A DNA stretch of 10,893 bases from AC-50 sp035640455 (GTDB lineage Bacteria > Actinomycetota > Thermoleophilia > Gaiellales > Gaiellaceae), in NCBI GenBank assembly GCA_035640455.1, contig DASQWB010000040.1:1-10893 (forward strand), given 5' to 3'. Both the position numbers and the translations under genes were made by a program. The notes under the pieces were generated by a model. That model was given only the letters and a program-made list of their open reading frames with translations. It was not told where the DNA came from and did no database searches. Shown here one piece after another: positions 1-6,930 of this stretch; positions within the stretch are counted from its first letter, which is position 1, and each line of letters opens with the position of its first letter.

Positions 1-549
1 GGCGAGCAGCTTCAGCGCGATCACGATCCCGAGCGCTGCCGCTCCACGCCACGAGCTTCGGTAGCGCCAGGCGAGCGCGATCCCGAGCGCCAGTAGCCCG
101 TCCGGCTGGCCCAGGGCGAGGCTGGCGACGAACGGGTACGAGGTCAGCGCCAGGCCGTAGACGCGCCAGTCCCGCACCCCGACGATCCGCAGCGCGAGCA
201 CGAGCGCCGCGGTGCACGCGACGCCGAAGACGACGACGGCCGGCACGAACGGCAGGAGCGCGAGCGGCCCGCAGAGGAACGCGAACAGCGGCGGCGGGAT
301 GTACGCGTTTCCCGGGACGAGGAGCTTCGCCGGATCGGGTGCGTGGTACGGCGACCTTCCTGCCCAGACGTCTCGAGCGGCCGTCCAGGCCCCGCCGTGG
401 AAGTCGAAGCCCCAGAGGTGGACCGTCGCGACGACGTAGATCGTCCACATCGCCATGGCCAGGCCGACGAGCACGAACAGCCCGGACGACATGTCGAGGA
501 GGCTCCGCCGAGCGGCAGGCGGCGCGAGCGGCGTCGAGATCGTTGCCAC
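1..549 (-). CDS. GT87/DUF2029-type membrane glycosyltransferase, copy 1 (3' end cut by window edge)
   Basis: This is the N-terminal 183 codons of a polytopic membrane protein; the 3' end lies beyond base 1. It aligns without a gap to the first 183 residues of the neighbour at 613-1755, with about two thirds identical by hand count. Shared blocks include GFDF followed by GG and RD (residues 47-60), AGRSPY (63-68), GNAYIPPPL (80-88), the run from RIVGVRDWRV to YGLALTS (121-137), LGQPDGLLALG (146-156) and WRYRSSWRGA (161-170). The early acidic motif followed by GRSPY is typical of GT87/DUF2029 enzymes, which transfer mannose or other sugars from a polyprenyl-phosphate donor at the membrane. The start is inferred as GTG at 549: it lines up exactly with the ATG of the paralog, leaving both with 15 residues before SLLD. 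An internal ATG at 492 is the alternative. The Shine-Dalgarno match is weak. The donor and acceptor sugars cannot be read from sequence. Confidence 0.85.
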   Translation of the reverse strand, partial: MATISTPLAPPAARRSLLDMSSGLFVLVGLAMAMWTIYVVATVHLWGFDFHGGAWTAARDVWAGRSPYHAPDPAKLLVPGNAYIPPPLFAFLCGPLALLPFVPAVVVFGVACTAALVLALRIVGVRDWRVYGLALTSYPFVASLALGQPDGLLALGIALAWRYRSSWRGAAALGIVIALKLLA

Positions 550-612
550 TTCTGATATTCAAGGCGGCCGGCGGCCGGAGGCCACCGCGCGAAGGTCGAG
601 CGTGGCCTATCC
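550..612 (-). promoter_or_regulatory. Duplicated leader between the two GT87 genes, with GATAG motif
   Basis: The 63 bases between the stop of copy 2 and the start of copy 1 are almost entirely a second version of the leader found upstream of copy 2. Bases 580-613 match 1787-1820 at 33 of 34 positions. On the minus strand the unit begins with GGGATAGGC and ends with GCGCGGTGGCC. GATAG lies at 611-607, 57 bases before the GTG. A promoter or regulatory-site role is inferred from position and conservation; no clear -35 element was seen. Confidence 0.5.
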
Positions 613-613
613 C
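580..613. repeat. 34-base direct repeat, copy A
   Basis: This matches 1787-1820 with a single mismatch (base 604 G versus 1811 C). It sits 31 bases upstream of the start codon of GT87 copy 1 and overlaps the first base of the stop triplet of copy 2. It is the best-preserved non-coding part of the tandem duplication, better conserved than the nearby N-terminal coding sequence. Confidence 0.85.
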
Positions 614-1755
614 TAGGCCGAGCGTGCCGGAAGAGCTTGCGGAAGCGCCTTGGCCGGCTGCAGCGCCGGGTGCGGGCGCGGGCGCCTGGCTGCCAGGACG
701 CTCAACGTTGCCGTCACGACGAGGACGACCATGATCTTCCACACCGGCGCCGGCAGGTCGGTCGGCGAGATCCAGTAGGCGATCGTCAAGAGCCACACGG
801 CGCCGGCCCGCTTGTGGGCGACGGCGAGCGGCGCGAACAGGAGCACGAGGTAGTGCATCCAGAGGATCGGCGAGCTCAGGAGCCCGAAGGCGAGCGCCGC
901 GGCGAAGGCGCCGAGGTCGCGATCGCTCGCGAGTCTCCAGACGGTCACGGCGACCGCGGCCGCGACGAGGAAGGCGAGGAGCCTCGCCGCGTGCGCCGTC
1001 GTCCCGAGCCCGACCGCCGCCGCGACCACGGAGCGCGACCTCGCCTGGAAGGCCGTCGCGTCGGCCGAGAGCAGCCGCGGGTACTGCGAGAGCCCCTCGA
1101 AGCCGATCAGCGACCAGCTCCCGGCTGTCGCGGCGACCGCGACGGCTGTCGCAACTCCGGCCTGGCGGAAACGCCGCGTCACGACGAACCACAGCACGAG
1201 CGGCCACGCCAGCAGCTTGAGCGCGATCACGAGCCCCGCGGCCGCCGCACCGCGCCATGAGCTGCGATACCGCCAGGCGAGGGCGACGCCGAGCGCCAGG
1301 AGGCCGTCCGGCTGGCCGAGGACGATCGTCGAGACGCACGGGAACGACGTGAGCGCGAGTCCGTAGACCCGCCAGTCGCGGACGCCGACGATCCGCAGCG
1401 CGAGCGCGAGCGCCGCCGTGGACACGACGTCCAGCACGATCGCAGCCGGGACCATCGGCAGCAGCGAGAGCGGGACGGACAGGACGGCGAGCAGCGGCGG
1501 CGGGATGTAGGCGTTTCCGACCGCGACGAGGTGCGCCGGGTCGGGCGCCGGGTAGGGCGACCTTCCCGCGAGGACATCCCGGCCCGCGACCCACTCACCT
1601 CCACGGAAATCGAACCCGTAGGAGTGGCTCTTCACGTTGAGGTAGATCGTGAGACCGGCGACGAGCGCGCCGACCAGCACGATCGGGCCGGGCCAGACGT
1701 CGAGCAGGCTCTGCCGCCCGGGAGCCGTCGCCCGCCGCGTCCTCGTGGCTGCCAT
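613..1755 (-). CDS. GT87/DUF2029-type polyprenol-phosphate-sugar glycosyltransferase, copy 2
   Basis: This 380-residue polytopic membrane protein has roughly ten hydrophobic segments, a length usual for the GT87/DUF2029 group. Members such as the mycobacterial mannosyltransferases use polyprenyl-phosphate mannose to extend lipoglycans on the outer face of the membrane. The N-terminal helix (about 24-40) is followed by a loop with GFDF (47-50), RD (59-60) and GRSPY (64-68), where the acidic catalytic residue of these GT-C enzymes is expected. GNAYIPPPL, RIVGVRDWRV and LGQPDGLLALG follow, then membrane segments and an Ala/Pro/Arg-rich tail. The ATG at 1755 was chosen because GGAG lies four bases upstream and because it aligns with the start of copy 1; the frame stays open far upstream, but there it only runs antisense to the GT2 gene. 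It is transcribed towards copy 1, 63 bases away, so the two may be co-transcribed. Sugar specificity is unknown. Confidence 0.88.
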   Translation of the reverse strand: MAATRTRRATAPGRQSLLDVWPGPIVLVGALVAGLTIYLNVKSHSYGFDFRGGEWVAGRDVLAGRSPYPAPDPAHLVAVGNAYIPPPLLAVLSVPLSLLPMVPAAIVLDVVSTAALALALRIVGVRDWRVYGLALTSFPCVSTIVLGQPDGLLALGVALAWRYRSSWRGAAAAGLVIALKLLAWPLVLWFVVTRRFRQAGVATAVAVAATAGSWSLIGFEGLSQYPRLLSADATAFQARSRSVVAAAVGLGTTAHAARLLAFLVAAAVAVTVWRLASDRDLGAFAAALAFGLLSSPILWMHYLVLLFAPLAVAHKRAGAVWLLTIAYWISPTDLPAPVWKIMVVLVVTATLSVLAARRPRPHPALQPAKALPQALPARSA

Positions 1756-1863
1756 TCGACTCCATTGAAGGCCGTCGGCAGCCGCCGGCCACCGCGCGAA
1801 GGTCGAGCGTCGCCTATCCCCTTGGGTGTGCCCGCTGCGGGCGGAACCGCACACGATTCGGGA
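1756..1863. promoter_or_regulatory. Divergent promoter region between GT87 copy 2 and the GT2 gene
   Basis: These 108 bases separate two divergent genes. They hold direct-repeat copy B (1787-1820) with minus-strand GATAG at 1818-1814, and an inverted repeat GTGTGC (1826-1831) / GCACAC (1849-1854) with a 17-base centre that itself contains CCCGC-T-GCGGG. The dyad lies 9 bases before the GT2 start, where an operator or 5' hairpin would act. Function is inferred from position only. Confidence 0.45.
1787..1820. repeat. 34-base direct repeat, copy B
   Basis: Partner of 580-613, differing at one base. It begins 32 bases upstream of the ATG of GT87 copy 2, almost the same spacing as in copy A. It shows that the tandem duplication included the 5' control region as well as the coding sequence. 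Confidence 0.85.
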
Positions 1864-2610
1864 GTGAGCGCTGCGCCCCAGCTCGAGGTCCTCGACGCGC
1901 CCGCGGCGCCGCCTGCGCCCGCACGGCGGGTGAGCTTCGTCGTGCCCGTCTTCAACGAGGCGAGGACGATCGGGGAGGTCCTCGACCGCGTGGACGCGCT
2001 CCCGCTCGAGAAGCAGGTGGTCGTCGTCGACGACGGCTCCTGGGACGGGACGGGCGAGCTGCTCGACCGCTGGGCGGCGGGAGGCGCCGGCCGGGTAGTC
2101 ATCCACCAGCCGAACCGGGGCAAGGGCGCTGCGATCCGCGCCGCCGTTCCGCACGTCGACGGGGAGATCGTCGTCGTCCAAGACGCGGACATGGAGTACG
2201 ACCCGGCCGACGTTCCGACGCTGATCGACCCGATCGTGCGCGGCATGGCCGACGTCGTCTACGGCTCGCGCCTCTCGGGCGGCCGCCCCCAGCGCGCCTA
2301 CCTCTTCTGGCACCTGGTCGGGAACCGGTTCCTCAGCCTCCTGACGAACGTCCTCTTCAACACGACGCTTTCGGACATGGAGACGGGCTACAAGGCGCTG
2401 CGGGCCGACGTGCTCCGCTCGCTCGCGCTCACCCAGGACGACTTCGCCATCGAGCCGGAGATCACGGCCCAAGTGTGCGCACGGAAGCTGCGCATCTACG
2501 AGGTCCCGATCGCCTACTACGGGCGGACCTACGACGAGGGCAAGAAGATCACCTGGGTCGACGGGTTCAAGGCGGTCAAGGTGCTCGTGTCCGTCCGGCT
2601 GCGTGGCTGA
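1864..2610 (+). CDS. GT2 family glycosyltransferase, dolichyl/polyprenyl-phosphate mannose synthase-like
   Basis: This 248-residue cytoplasmic GT-A enzyme probably moves a sugar from a nucleotide donor to polyprenyl phosphate, supplying the lipid-linked donor used by GT-C/GT87 membrane enzymes. Visible family motifs in order: SFVVPVFNE (24-32), VVVVDDGSWDGT (52-63), NRGKGAAIRAA (84-94), the metal-binding DAD at 107-109, YGSRLSGG (133-140), METGYKALR (172-180) and a FAIEPEITA block near residue 200. There is no C-terminal membrane anchor, as in the soluble DPM1-like class. GTG at 1864 was chosen because it precedes the conserved core by about 20 residues and sits just after the divergent promoter; the ribosome-binding site is weak. 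The stop overlaps the next gene by 8 bases, so the two are likely co-translated. The sugar could be mannose, glucose or another hexose. Confidence 0.88.
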   Translation: MSAAPQLEVLDAPAAPPAPARRVSFVVPVFNEARTIGEVLDRVDALPLEKQVVVVDDGSWDGTGELLDRWAAGGAGRVVIHQPNRGKGAAIRAAVPHVDGEIVVVQDADMEYDPADVPTLIDPIVRGMADVVYGSRLSGGRPQRAYLFWHLVGNRFLSLLTNVLFNTTLSDMETGYKALRADVLRSLALTQDDFAIEPEITAQVCARKLRIYEVPIAYYGRTYDEGKKITWVDGFKAVKVLVSVRLRG

Positions 2611-3604
2611 GCCGCTCGTCGAGACCGCGCTCGCGCCGGCCGCCGGGCGGCCGCTTCGCCGTTACGTGCTGCTGGCGGCTGGGGCGTTCGTGTCCGCCGG
2701 GCTCGCGTGGCTCGCGACCCGCAATGTCGATCCCCAGGCGTTCGCGGCCGCCTTCCGGCGGAGCGACTGGTGGTACCTGCTCCCGTCCGGCGCCGCGCTC
2801 GTGGCCGCCGTCGCGAGCCGCTGGCTGCGCTGGTGGCTGCTCTTCGCCCGGGGACGGAGACCGCCACTGCACACGCTCGGGCGGGCGTTCCTCATCGGCT
2901 ACCTGTTCAACAACCTGCTCCCGGCGCGGCCCGGTGAGCTCGCCCGGGCGCTGGCGCTCCGGCGTGAGGTCCGCACGCCCGTCGCGGAAGCACTCGCGAC
3001 GACCGCGGCCGAGCGCGTCTACGACGTGCTCGCCCTCGTCGCCCTCCTCCTGCTCTCCGCGCCGTTCCTGCCCGCGAGCCCGGACGTGCGGACGGCCACG
3101 ATCGCCGCCGGCGTCGTCGCCGCAGCCGCGGTCGCGGCGGCCGTCGCCTTCGGGCGGAAGGGCGCCCGGCTCGAGCGTCTGCTCTCGCGGATGCCGGGTG
3201 TCTCGGCCGGAACGGCCGGCCGCTGGACGGCGAGCATCCTCGACGGCCTCGTGTCTCTGCGCGACCTGCGGATCGCGGCCTCGGCGGCCGCGCTCACGGC
3301 GGTCTCGTGGGTTCTCCTGGCTATGTCCGCCTGGGCGCTCTTCGACGCCTTCCATCTCCGGCTCGGCTTCGGCGTCGCGGTCCTCGTCGTCGGCGCGGCG
3401 AACCTCACCCTCCTCGTGCCGGCCTCACCGGGTGGGGTCGGCGTCTTCGAGGCCGCCGTCGTCGGCGTCCTGGCCGGCTTCTCCGTCGACCGCTCGGCCG
3501 CGCTCTCGTACGCCGTCGCGCTCCACGGCCTGAACTTCTTCCCGTACGTGCTCGTGGGGGCGGTCGCCCTCCAGCGGCACGTCGCGCTCGTGCGCCGGAG
3601 CTAG
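2603..3604 (+). CDS. UPF0104 / lysylphosphatidylglycerol-synthase-type transmembrane protein (AglD/YbhN-like)
   Basis: This 333-residue protein has about seven or eight hydrophobic helices and the signatures of the PF03706 family. They are NNLLPARPGELARA (103-116), AERVYD (136-141) and, near the C-terminus, PASPGGVGVFEAA (273-285). The family covers the membrane part of MprF and many stand-alone proteins found beside polyprenyl-phosphate glycosyltransferases, for which roles in moving or modifying lipids are proposed. It starts at GTG 2603, overlapping the GT2 gene by 8 bases, a sign of translational coupling, so the two probably work on the same lipid-linked sugar. There is no soluble aminoacyl-transfer domain, so MprF-type lysyl transfer is not supported. 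Its TAG stop shares the CTAG at 3601-3604 with the convergent gene. Confidence 0.85.
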   Translation: MAEPLVETALAPAAGRPLRRYVLLAAGAFVSAGLAWLATRNVDPQAFAAAFRRSDWWYLLPSGAALVAAVASRWLRWWLLFARGRRPPLHTLGRAFLIGYLFNNLLPARPGELARALALRREVRTPVAEALATTAAERVYDVLALVALLLLSAPFLPASPDVRTATIAAGVVAAAAVAAAVAFGRKGARLERLLSRMPGVSAGTAGRWTASILDGLVSLRDLRIAASAAALTAVSWVLLAMSAWALFDAFHLRLGFGVAVLVVGAANLTLLVPASPGGVGVFEAAVVGVLAGFSVDRSAALSYAVALHGLNFFPYVLVGAVALQRHVALVRRS

Positions 3605-4941
3605 TCGGCGCTCCGCAACACCGACTCGAGGAGCACGGGCGTGAGCACGGCCACGAGCAGCACGGGCGCGATGACCACGCGGTCGGCCGAGGTGTGCAGG
3701 TGCCACTCGAAGCCGTACGGCGTCGCCCAGTAGGACGCGACGAGCAGGCCGAGGCTCGACAGGAAGGTCGAGACGACGAGTGCGACCGTCCGGTGGTCGG
3801 TACGCCACCACGAAGCGAGCAGCAACGCCGCGAGGCCGCTCGGAAGCAGGACGAGCCATGCGAATGGGTCGAAAGCGTGACCAAGGAGCGACGCGCCCGC
3901 CGGCCCGACCCGGTGCACGTTGCTCCCGAGGCCCGCAAGGTCCGCGTGGTAGGTGCCGTGGATGCCGTGTGCATGGGTCCACGCCCACCAGGGGACGATC
4001 CCGGCGAGAGCGGCGACGAGTCCCGCAGCGAGCGCTTCGCAGCTCCTCCTCGCAGACTCGCGCGCAGCGATGCCGGCCAGCGAGAGGACGAGCGCGGCGA
4101 CGAAGAGCCGCCCCTCGACCTTCGTCGCGAGCGCGGCGGCGGCGAAGACTGCGAAGAGGCGAAGCGCCGTCGCCTCGCGCAGGACGAGCCAACGCCAGCC
4201 GAGCACCCCCGCGATCGCCATGAACACCGCGAGCGGGACGTCCGCGTAGGCGCTCTGCGCGTGGAGCGCGAGGCTGGGAGCGCAGGCGAGGACGACGAGG
4301 AGCGAGCGGAGGAGCACAGGGCGCACCTGGTCGCGAAGCAGGGCGGGCAGGGCGCCGAGGAACGCGACGAGCACAAGCCAGAACTGGAGGTGGAGGACCT
4401 GGACGTCGAAGCGGCCCATGAAGCGGAAGTCCGCCGCCTCGACCGCGGGGAGGAGCAGCGGGTAGTCGCCATTTGCGGTCGTCGGAGCGGCGAAGAAGCG
4501 AGGATCAAGCCCGTTCAGGAGGACGAGCGACTTCGCCTTCGGAATCCAGAACGCCCAGGCGTCCCAGGCTGCGAGCGGCTCGTAGAGCGACTGGATGCCG
4601 ACCACGACGAGCACGGCGGCGGCGAGCAACGCTAGGAGCCGCTCCCGGCCGCCGCGGATGTGCGGAGCCGGCGACGGGGAGATGATCCGAGGCCGCCGCA
4701 CGAGGCCGGCGCCGAGCAGCAGCAGCGTGAGGCCGATCACGTCCGCGGTGTTGAGGGCGAAACCCGCTACGAGCAGAAGCTGGGCGAGCACGCCGAAGCT
4801 CGCGAGGCCGACGAGGTAGGTCAGCGCTACCCCGCTCGCGGTTCTCGTGCCGTGGGTCGACCCGATGAGGCGACGGACGCCAAGCCCGGCCGCAAGGAAG
4901 AGCAGGTTGGCCGCAAGGAGCCTGGCGACGTCAGCGATCAT
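3601..4941 (-). CDS. GT-C-fold polytopic membrane glycosyltransferase-like protein
   Basis: This 446-residue protein has about eleven to twelve hydrophobic segments. After helix 3 there is a long extracellular-type loop with YEPLAAWDAWAFWIPKAKSL (about residues 119-138), then NGDYPLLLP and SAYADVPLA. Such Asp/Glu-containing loops and the DYPLL and ADVPL motifs are typical of ArnT/PMT-like GT-C transferases that use lipid-linked sugars. The catalytic residue is most likely one of the acidic residues around WDAW, which is an inference. The ATG at 4941 overlaps the stop of the upstream gene in an ATGA arrangement, so the pair is translationally coupled. It converges on the UPF0104 gene with a 4-base overlap and no terminator space. 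The substrate is unknown. Confidence 0.78.
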   Translation of the reverse strand: MIADVARLLAANLLFLAAGLGVRRLIGSTHGTRTASGVALTYLVGLASFGVLAQLLLVAGFALNTADVIGLTLLLLGAGLVRRPRIISPSPAPHIRGGRERLLALLAAAVLVVVGIQSLYEPLAAWDAWAFWIPKAKSLVLLNGLDPRFFAAPTTANGDYPLLLPAVEAADFRFMGRFDVQVLHLQFWLVLVAFLGALPALLRDQVRPVLLRSLLVVLACAPSLALHAQSAYADVPLAVFMAIAGVLGWRWLVLREATALRLFAVFAAAALATKVEGRLFVAALVLSLAGIAARESARRSCEALAAGLVAALAGIVPWWAWTHAHGIHGTYHADLAGLGSNVHRVGPAGASLLGHAFDPFAWLVLLPSGLAALLLASWWRTDHRTVALVVSTFLSSLGLLVASYWATPYGFEWHLHTSADRVVIAPVLLVAVLTPVLLESVLRSAD

Positions 4942-5441
4942 CGGACGACCCGCGCCGCATACACCGGCAGCCCGGCAGGCGCGTGAACGGAGAGGACGTG
5001 CAGGTCGTCGACCCGGACACTGAGCCCTTCCGGCCGGTAGCCCCAGGTCACTATCCAGTCCGCATGCTCGGGCCTCGCGACGGCGATGCGCGGCAGCAGC
5101 GACCCCGCGGCCCAGGCCGGGAACGCCTGCCTCGTCGTCGAGGACCGGATCAGGCGCGAGGTCCCGATCCAGTACGTGGCGTGAGGCGGGATGATGCGGA
5201 TCAGCCGGTCGAAGACGGTGGGATCGACTCCCGCTTCACTAGCGCCGAGCTCCGAGGCCGCGGTCGGGCTCAGCCGCGCCGTCTTCGCGGTGCGGTGCAC
5301 CTCCACCCAGCCGACGAGCGGCGCCGTCAGAACGGCGGCCACGAGCCCGGAGACGACGACGACGTCGACCAGCGTGCGACGCGTGACGGCGGCGTCCGGG
5401 ATCGTCGCGGGCGCAGCCGAGCCTTCGCTCACGGCGCTCAC
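4938..5441 (-). CDS. Single-pass membrane protein of unknown family, coupled to the GT-C gene
   Basis: This 167-residue protein is not recognised. It has a short polar N-terminus (about 1-24), one strong hydrophobic helix (about 25-46) and a soluble remainder that should lie outside the membrane. The outer part contains a RLIRIIPPHATYWIG stretch and ends with VHAPAGLPVYAARVV, suggesting a small mixed alpha/beta domain. GTG at 5441 gives the longest form; a second GTG nine bases downstream is possible, and neither has a good ribosome-binding site. It ends in an ATGA overlap with the GT-C-like gene, so a role as partner or periplasmic subunit of that enzyme is plausible but inferred. A hairpin at 5451-5476 lies directly upstream. 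Codon use looks native. Confidence 0.7.
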   Translation of the reverse strand: MSAVSEGSAAPATIPDAAVTRRTLVDVVVVSGLVAAVLTAPLVGWVEVHRTAKTARLSPTAASELGASEAGVDPTVFDRLIRIIPPHATYWIGTSRLIRSSTTRQAFPAWAAGSLLPRIAVARPEHADWIVTWGYRPEGLSVRVDDLHVLSVHAPAGLPVYAARVVR

Positions 5442-5450
5442 GAGACGAAG

Positions 5451-5476
5451 GGTCGCGCGCGGCGGCCGCCGCGACC
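5451..5476. terminator. Strong GC hairpin between kinase and membrane-protein genes
   Basis: GGTCGCG (5451-5457) pairs with CGCGACC (5470-5476), and an inner GCGG/CCGC (5459-5462 / 5466-5469) extends the stem. On the minus strand no clear U-run follows, so it is a weak intrinsic terminator for the kinase or a leader hairpin close to the next start at 5441. On the plus strand it is followed by TTTT (5483-5486), but no plus-strand gene ends here. Confidence 0.4.
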
Positions 5477-5486
5477 ACCCCGTTTT

Positions 5487-5504
5487 GGCTAGGAGGGGCT
5501 AGCC
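5487..5504. repeat. CTAG-containing inverted repeat over the kinase stop codon
   Basis: GGCTAG (5487-5492) and CTAGCC (5499-5504) form a perfect 6-base inverted repeat around GAGGGG. The kinase stop triplet (5499-5501) lies in one arm. It may form the 5' part of a terminator with the hairpin at 5451-5476, or be a protein-binding site. Confidence 0.45.
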
Positions 5505-6695
5505 GGGCGGGCGCCAGCGCGGGATCACGGCGGCGATTCGGGTCGGGCCGCCGGGCCTGCTCTCGACGTCCAGGCGGCCGCCGAGCAGGCGCACGCGCTC
5601 GCTCATCCCTACGAGCCCGAGATGGCCGCTGCGCGCGGCGTCGACGAGCGTCCGTTCGACCTCGAACCCGCGGCCGTCGTCGCGGATCTCCGCCTGGAGC
5701 TCCTGCAGGCCGGCGTGGACGGTGACCGTCACGAGCCGCGCCGCCGCGTGGGACTCGACGTTCGCGACCGCCTCCTGCACCACGCGCAGGATCGTGATCG
5801 CCTGCGAGGGCGTCAGCGAGTCGAACTCGCCGTCGAGGTGCAGGTCGACGCTCAGGCTGGCGCGCTCCTCCAGCTCGGCCGCCTCCTTGCGCAGGAGCTC
5901 CGGCAGCGAGGTCCGGAGGACGGTCGGCGTCTCGAGCGACCGGGCGACGCCGCGAAGCTCGCCGTCGAGCGCCACCAGTCGCGCCTCGAGGTCGTCCACG
6001 CGCCCGAGGACGATGGCGGCGTGGCGATGGCCGCTCAAGGCGCGGCGGAGCTGCTCCCGGAACAGGCGGAGCTCCGAGCCGAGCGCGAAGACCTCCTGGA
6101 CCGGGCCGTCGTGGAGGTCGAAGCCGAGCCGTGCGAGCCGACGCTCGGCGGCCTCGACGAGCGCGCTCTCGCGCTCGCTGCGGCGCTCCAGGAGCCGGGC
6201 GCGCTCGGTCGTCGCCGAGAGCCGCGTCGCCAGCTCGGCGGCGAGCGCGGCGCTCACCCGGTCCGCGCGCGGCACCCGGACGACGAGCGCGCCGTCGACG
6301 CGCTCCCAGCGCACGATCGGGAATGCGCGCGTCGACGCGTCGGGGGAGCTGTCGCCGCCCGAGAGGGCCTCGCGCGCCGCGGCGCGGACGGCGCGAGTGG
6401 GCTCCGCGCCGACGCGGGCGAGCAGCCGCGGGCGACCGTCGTCGCCGGCGACCCAGACGGTGAGGTCGTCGGCGGAGCAGAAGGCGTTGAGCATCCGGAG
6501 CTGCGTCTCGAGCGCGAGCTGCGGCGGCGGCTCGAGGAGCCGCGGGTCGGCGGAGGCGCGGAGGAAGAGCTCGAGCGTCACCGTCTCGGCGGAGAGGCCG
6601 AGGAGCTCGCCGAGGTCACGCGCGAGGGCGGCGACCTCGTTCCGCTCCCAGTCGCGCTCGAGCGCGAGCGAGACGACGACGTCGGCGGCGAGCAC
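5499..6695 (-). CDS. NarL/DesK-type sensor histidine kinase
   Basis: The protein is 398 residues from the first usable start, GTG 6695. The first ~160 residues look like a GAF-type sensor region with no membrane helix, so sensing is probably cytoplasmic. A helical linker (about 150-190) leads to a HisKA_3 box, FDLHDGPVQE, with the likely phosphorylated His at 195. The HATPase domain is complete: QEAVANVESHA (N-box, Asn 312), IRDDGRGF (337-344) and GHLGLVGMSERV (357-368) before the C-terminal strand. It should autophosphorylate and pass phosphate to a NarL-family regulator, but none is encoded in the window. The frame is open from 6881, and the extra ~61 codons read as a charged helix with no ATG, GTG or TTG, so the true N-terminus is uncertain. 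The prepilin peptidase and DUF192-receiver genes lie upstream on the same strand. Confidence 0.85.
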   Translation of the reverse strand: MLAADVVVSLALERDWERNEVAALARDLGELLGLSAETVTLELFLRASADPRLLEPPPQLALETQLRMLNAFCSADDLTVWVAGDDGRPRLLARVGAEPTRAVRAAAREALSGGDSSPDASTRAFPIVRWERVDGALVVRVPRADRVSAALAAELATRLSATTERARLLERRSERESALVEAAERRLARLGFDLHDGPVQEVFALGSELRLFREQLRRALSGHRHAAIVLGRVDDLEARLVALDGELRGVARSLETPTVLRTSLPELLRKEAAELEERASLSVDLHLDGEFDSLTPSQAITILRVVQEAVANVESHAAARLVTVTVHAGLQELQAEIRDDGRGFEVERTLVDAARSGHLGLVGMSERVRLLGGRLDVESRPGGPTRIAAVIPRWRPPG

Positions 6696-6930
6696 GAGCG
6701 CGGCAGCCCGCTCGGCATCGGCGTCGGCGCCGCCGGCGGACGTGACGGAGCGTGCTCGCCGGCGCGCGCGCTCGAGCGCGGCCTCGGCGTCGGCGACGCC
6801 GCGCGCCTCGCGGGCGAGGCGACGCTCGGCCGCTTCGAGAAGTGTGTCCTGTCCTTTCGGTGCCGTCGCGAGCGCCCCCTTCTACCTCGCCCTGAGACCT
6901 CCTGTCCTAGCAGGAGGAAGGGCGCAAAGG
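6696..6930 (-). other. Gap between prepilin peptidase and kinase; probably partly kinase coding
   Basis: These 235 bases hold no separate gene. From 6881 down, the kinase frame is open and reads as a charged, heptad-like helix (LLEAAERRLAREA and onward). A GAAAGGA sequence stands before this segment, but no standard start codon follows at the right distance. The part nearest the peptidase contains an inverted repeat, annotated separately. Confidence 0.5.
6898..6917 (-). terminator. Inverted repeat downstream of the prepilin peptidase gene
   Basis: CCTCCTG (6898-6904) and CAGGAGG (6911-6917) form a perfect 7-base stem with a 6-base loop containing CTAG. It starts 13 bases past the peptidase stop on the minus strand. 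No U-run follows, so it is at best a weak terminator or an mRNA-processing hairpin before the kinase. Confidence 0.35.

Noticed and set aside
580..1820. Insertion sequence or mobile element flanked by the 34-base direct repeats
   Set aside because: The segment between the repeats is simply the duplicated GT87 gene. There is no transposase or terminal inverted repeat, so unequal tandem duplication explains it better.
1756..2472. In-frame extension of GT87 copy 2 far upstream of ATG 1755
   Set aside because: The extra sequence is Arg/Asp/Val-rich, antisense to the well-supported GT2 gene, and lacks any homology to the paralog, whose start coincides with ATG 1755.
2475..3533. Long plus-strand frame rich in Arg, Ser and Pro
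   Set aside because: It overlaps the GT2 and UPF0104 genes in another frame. Its low-complexity composition is typical of out-of-frame reading in very GC-rich DNA.
3307..4635. Long plus-strand frame of about 440 codons
   Set aside because: It is antisense to the GT-C membrane gene, which has clear helices and motifs. The frame itself is charged, repetitive and featureless.
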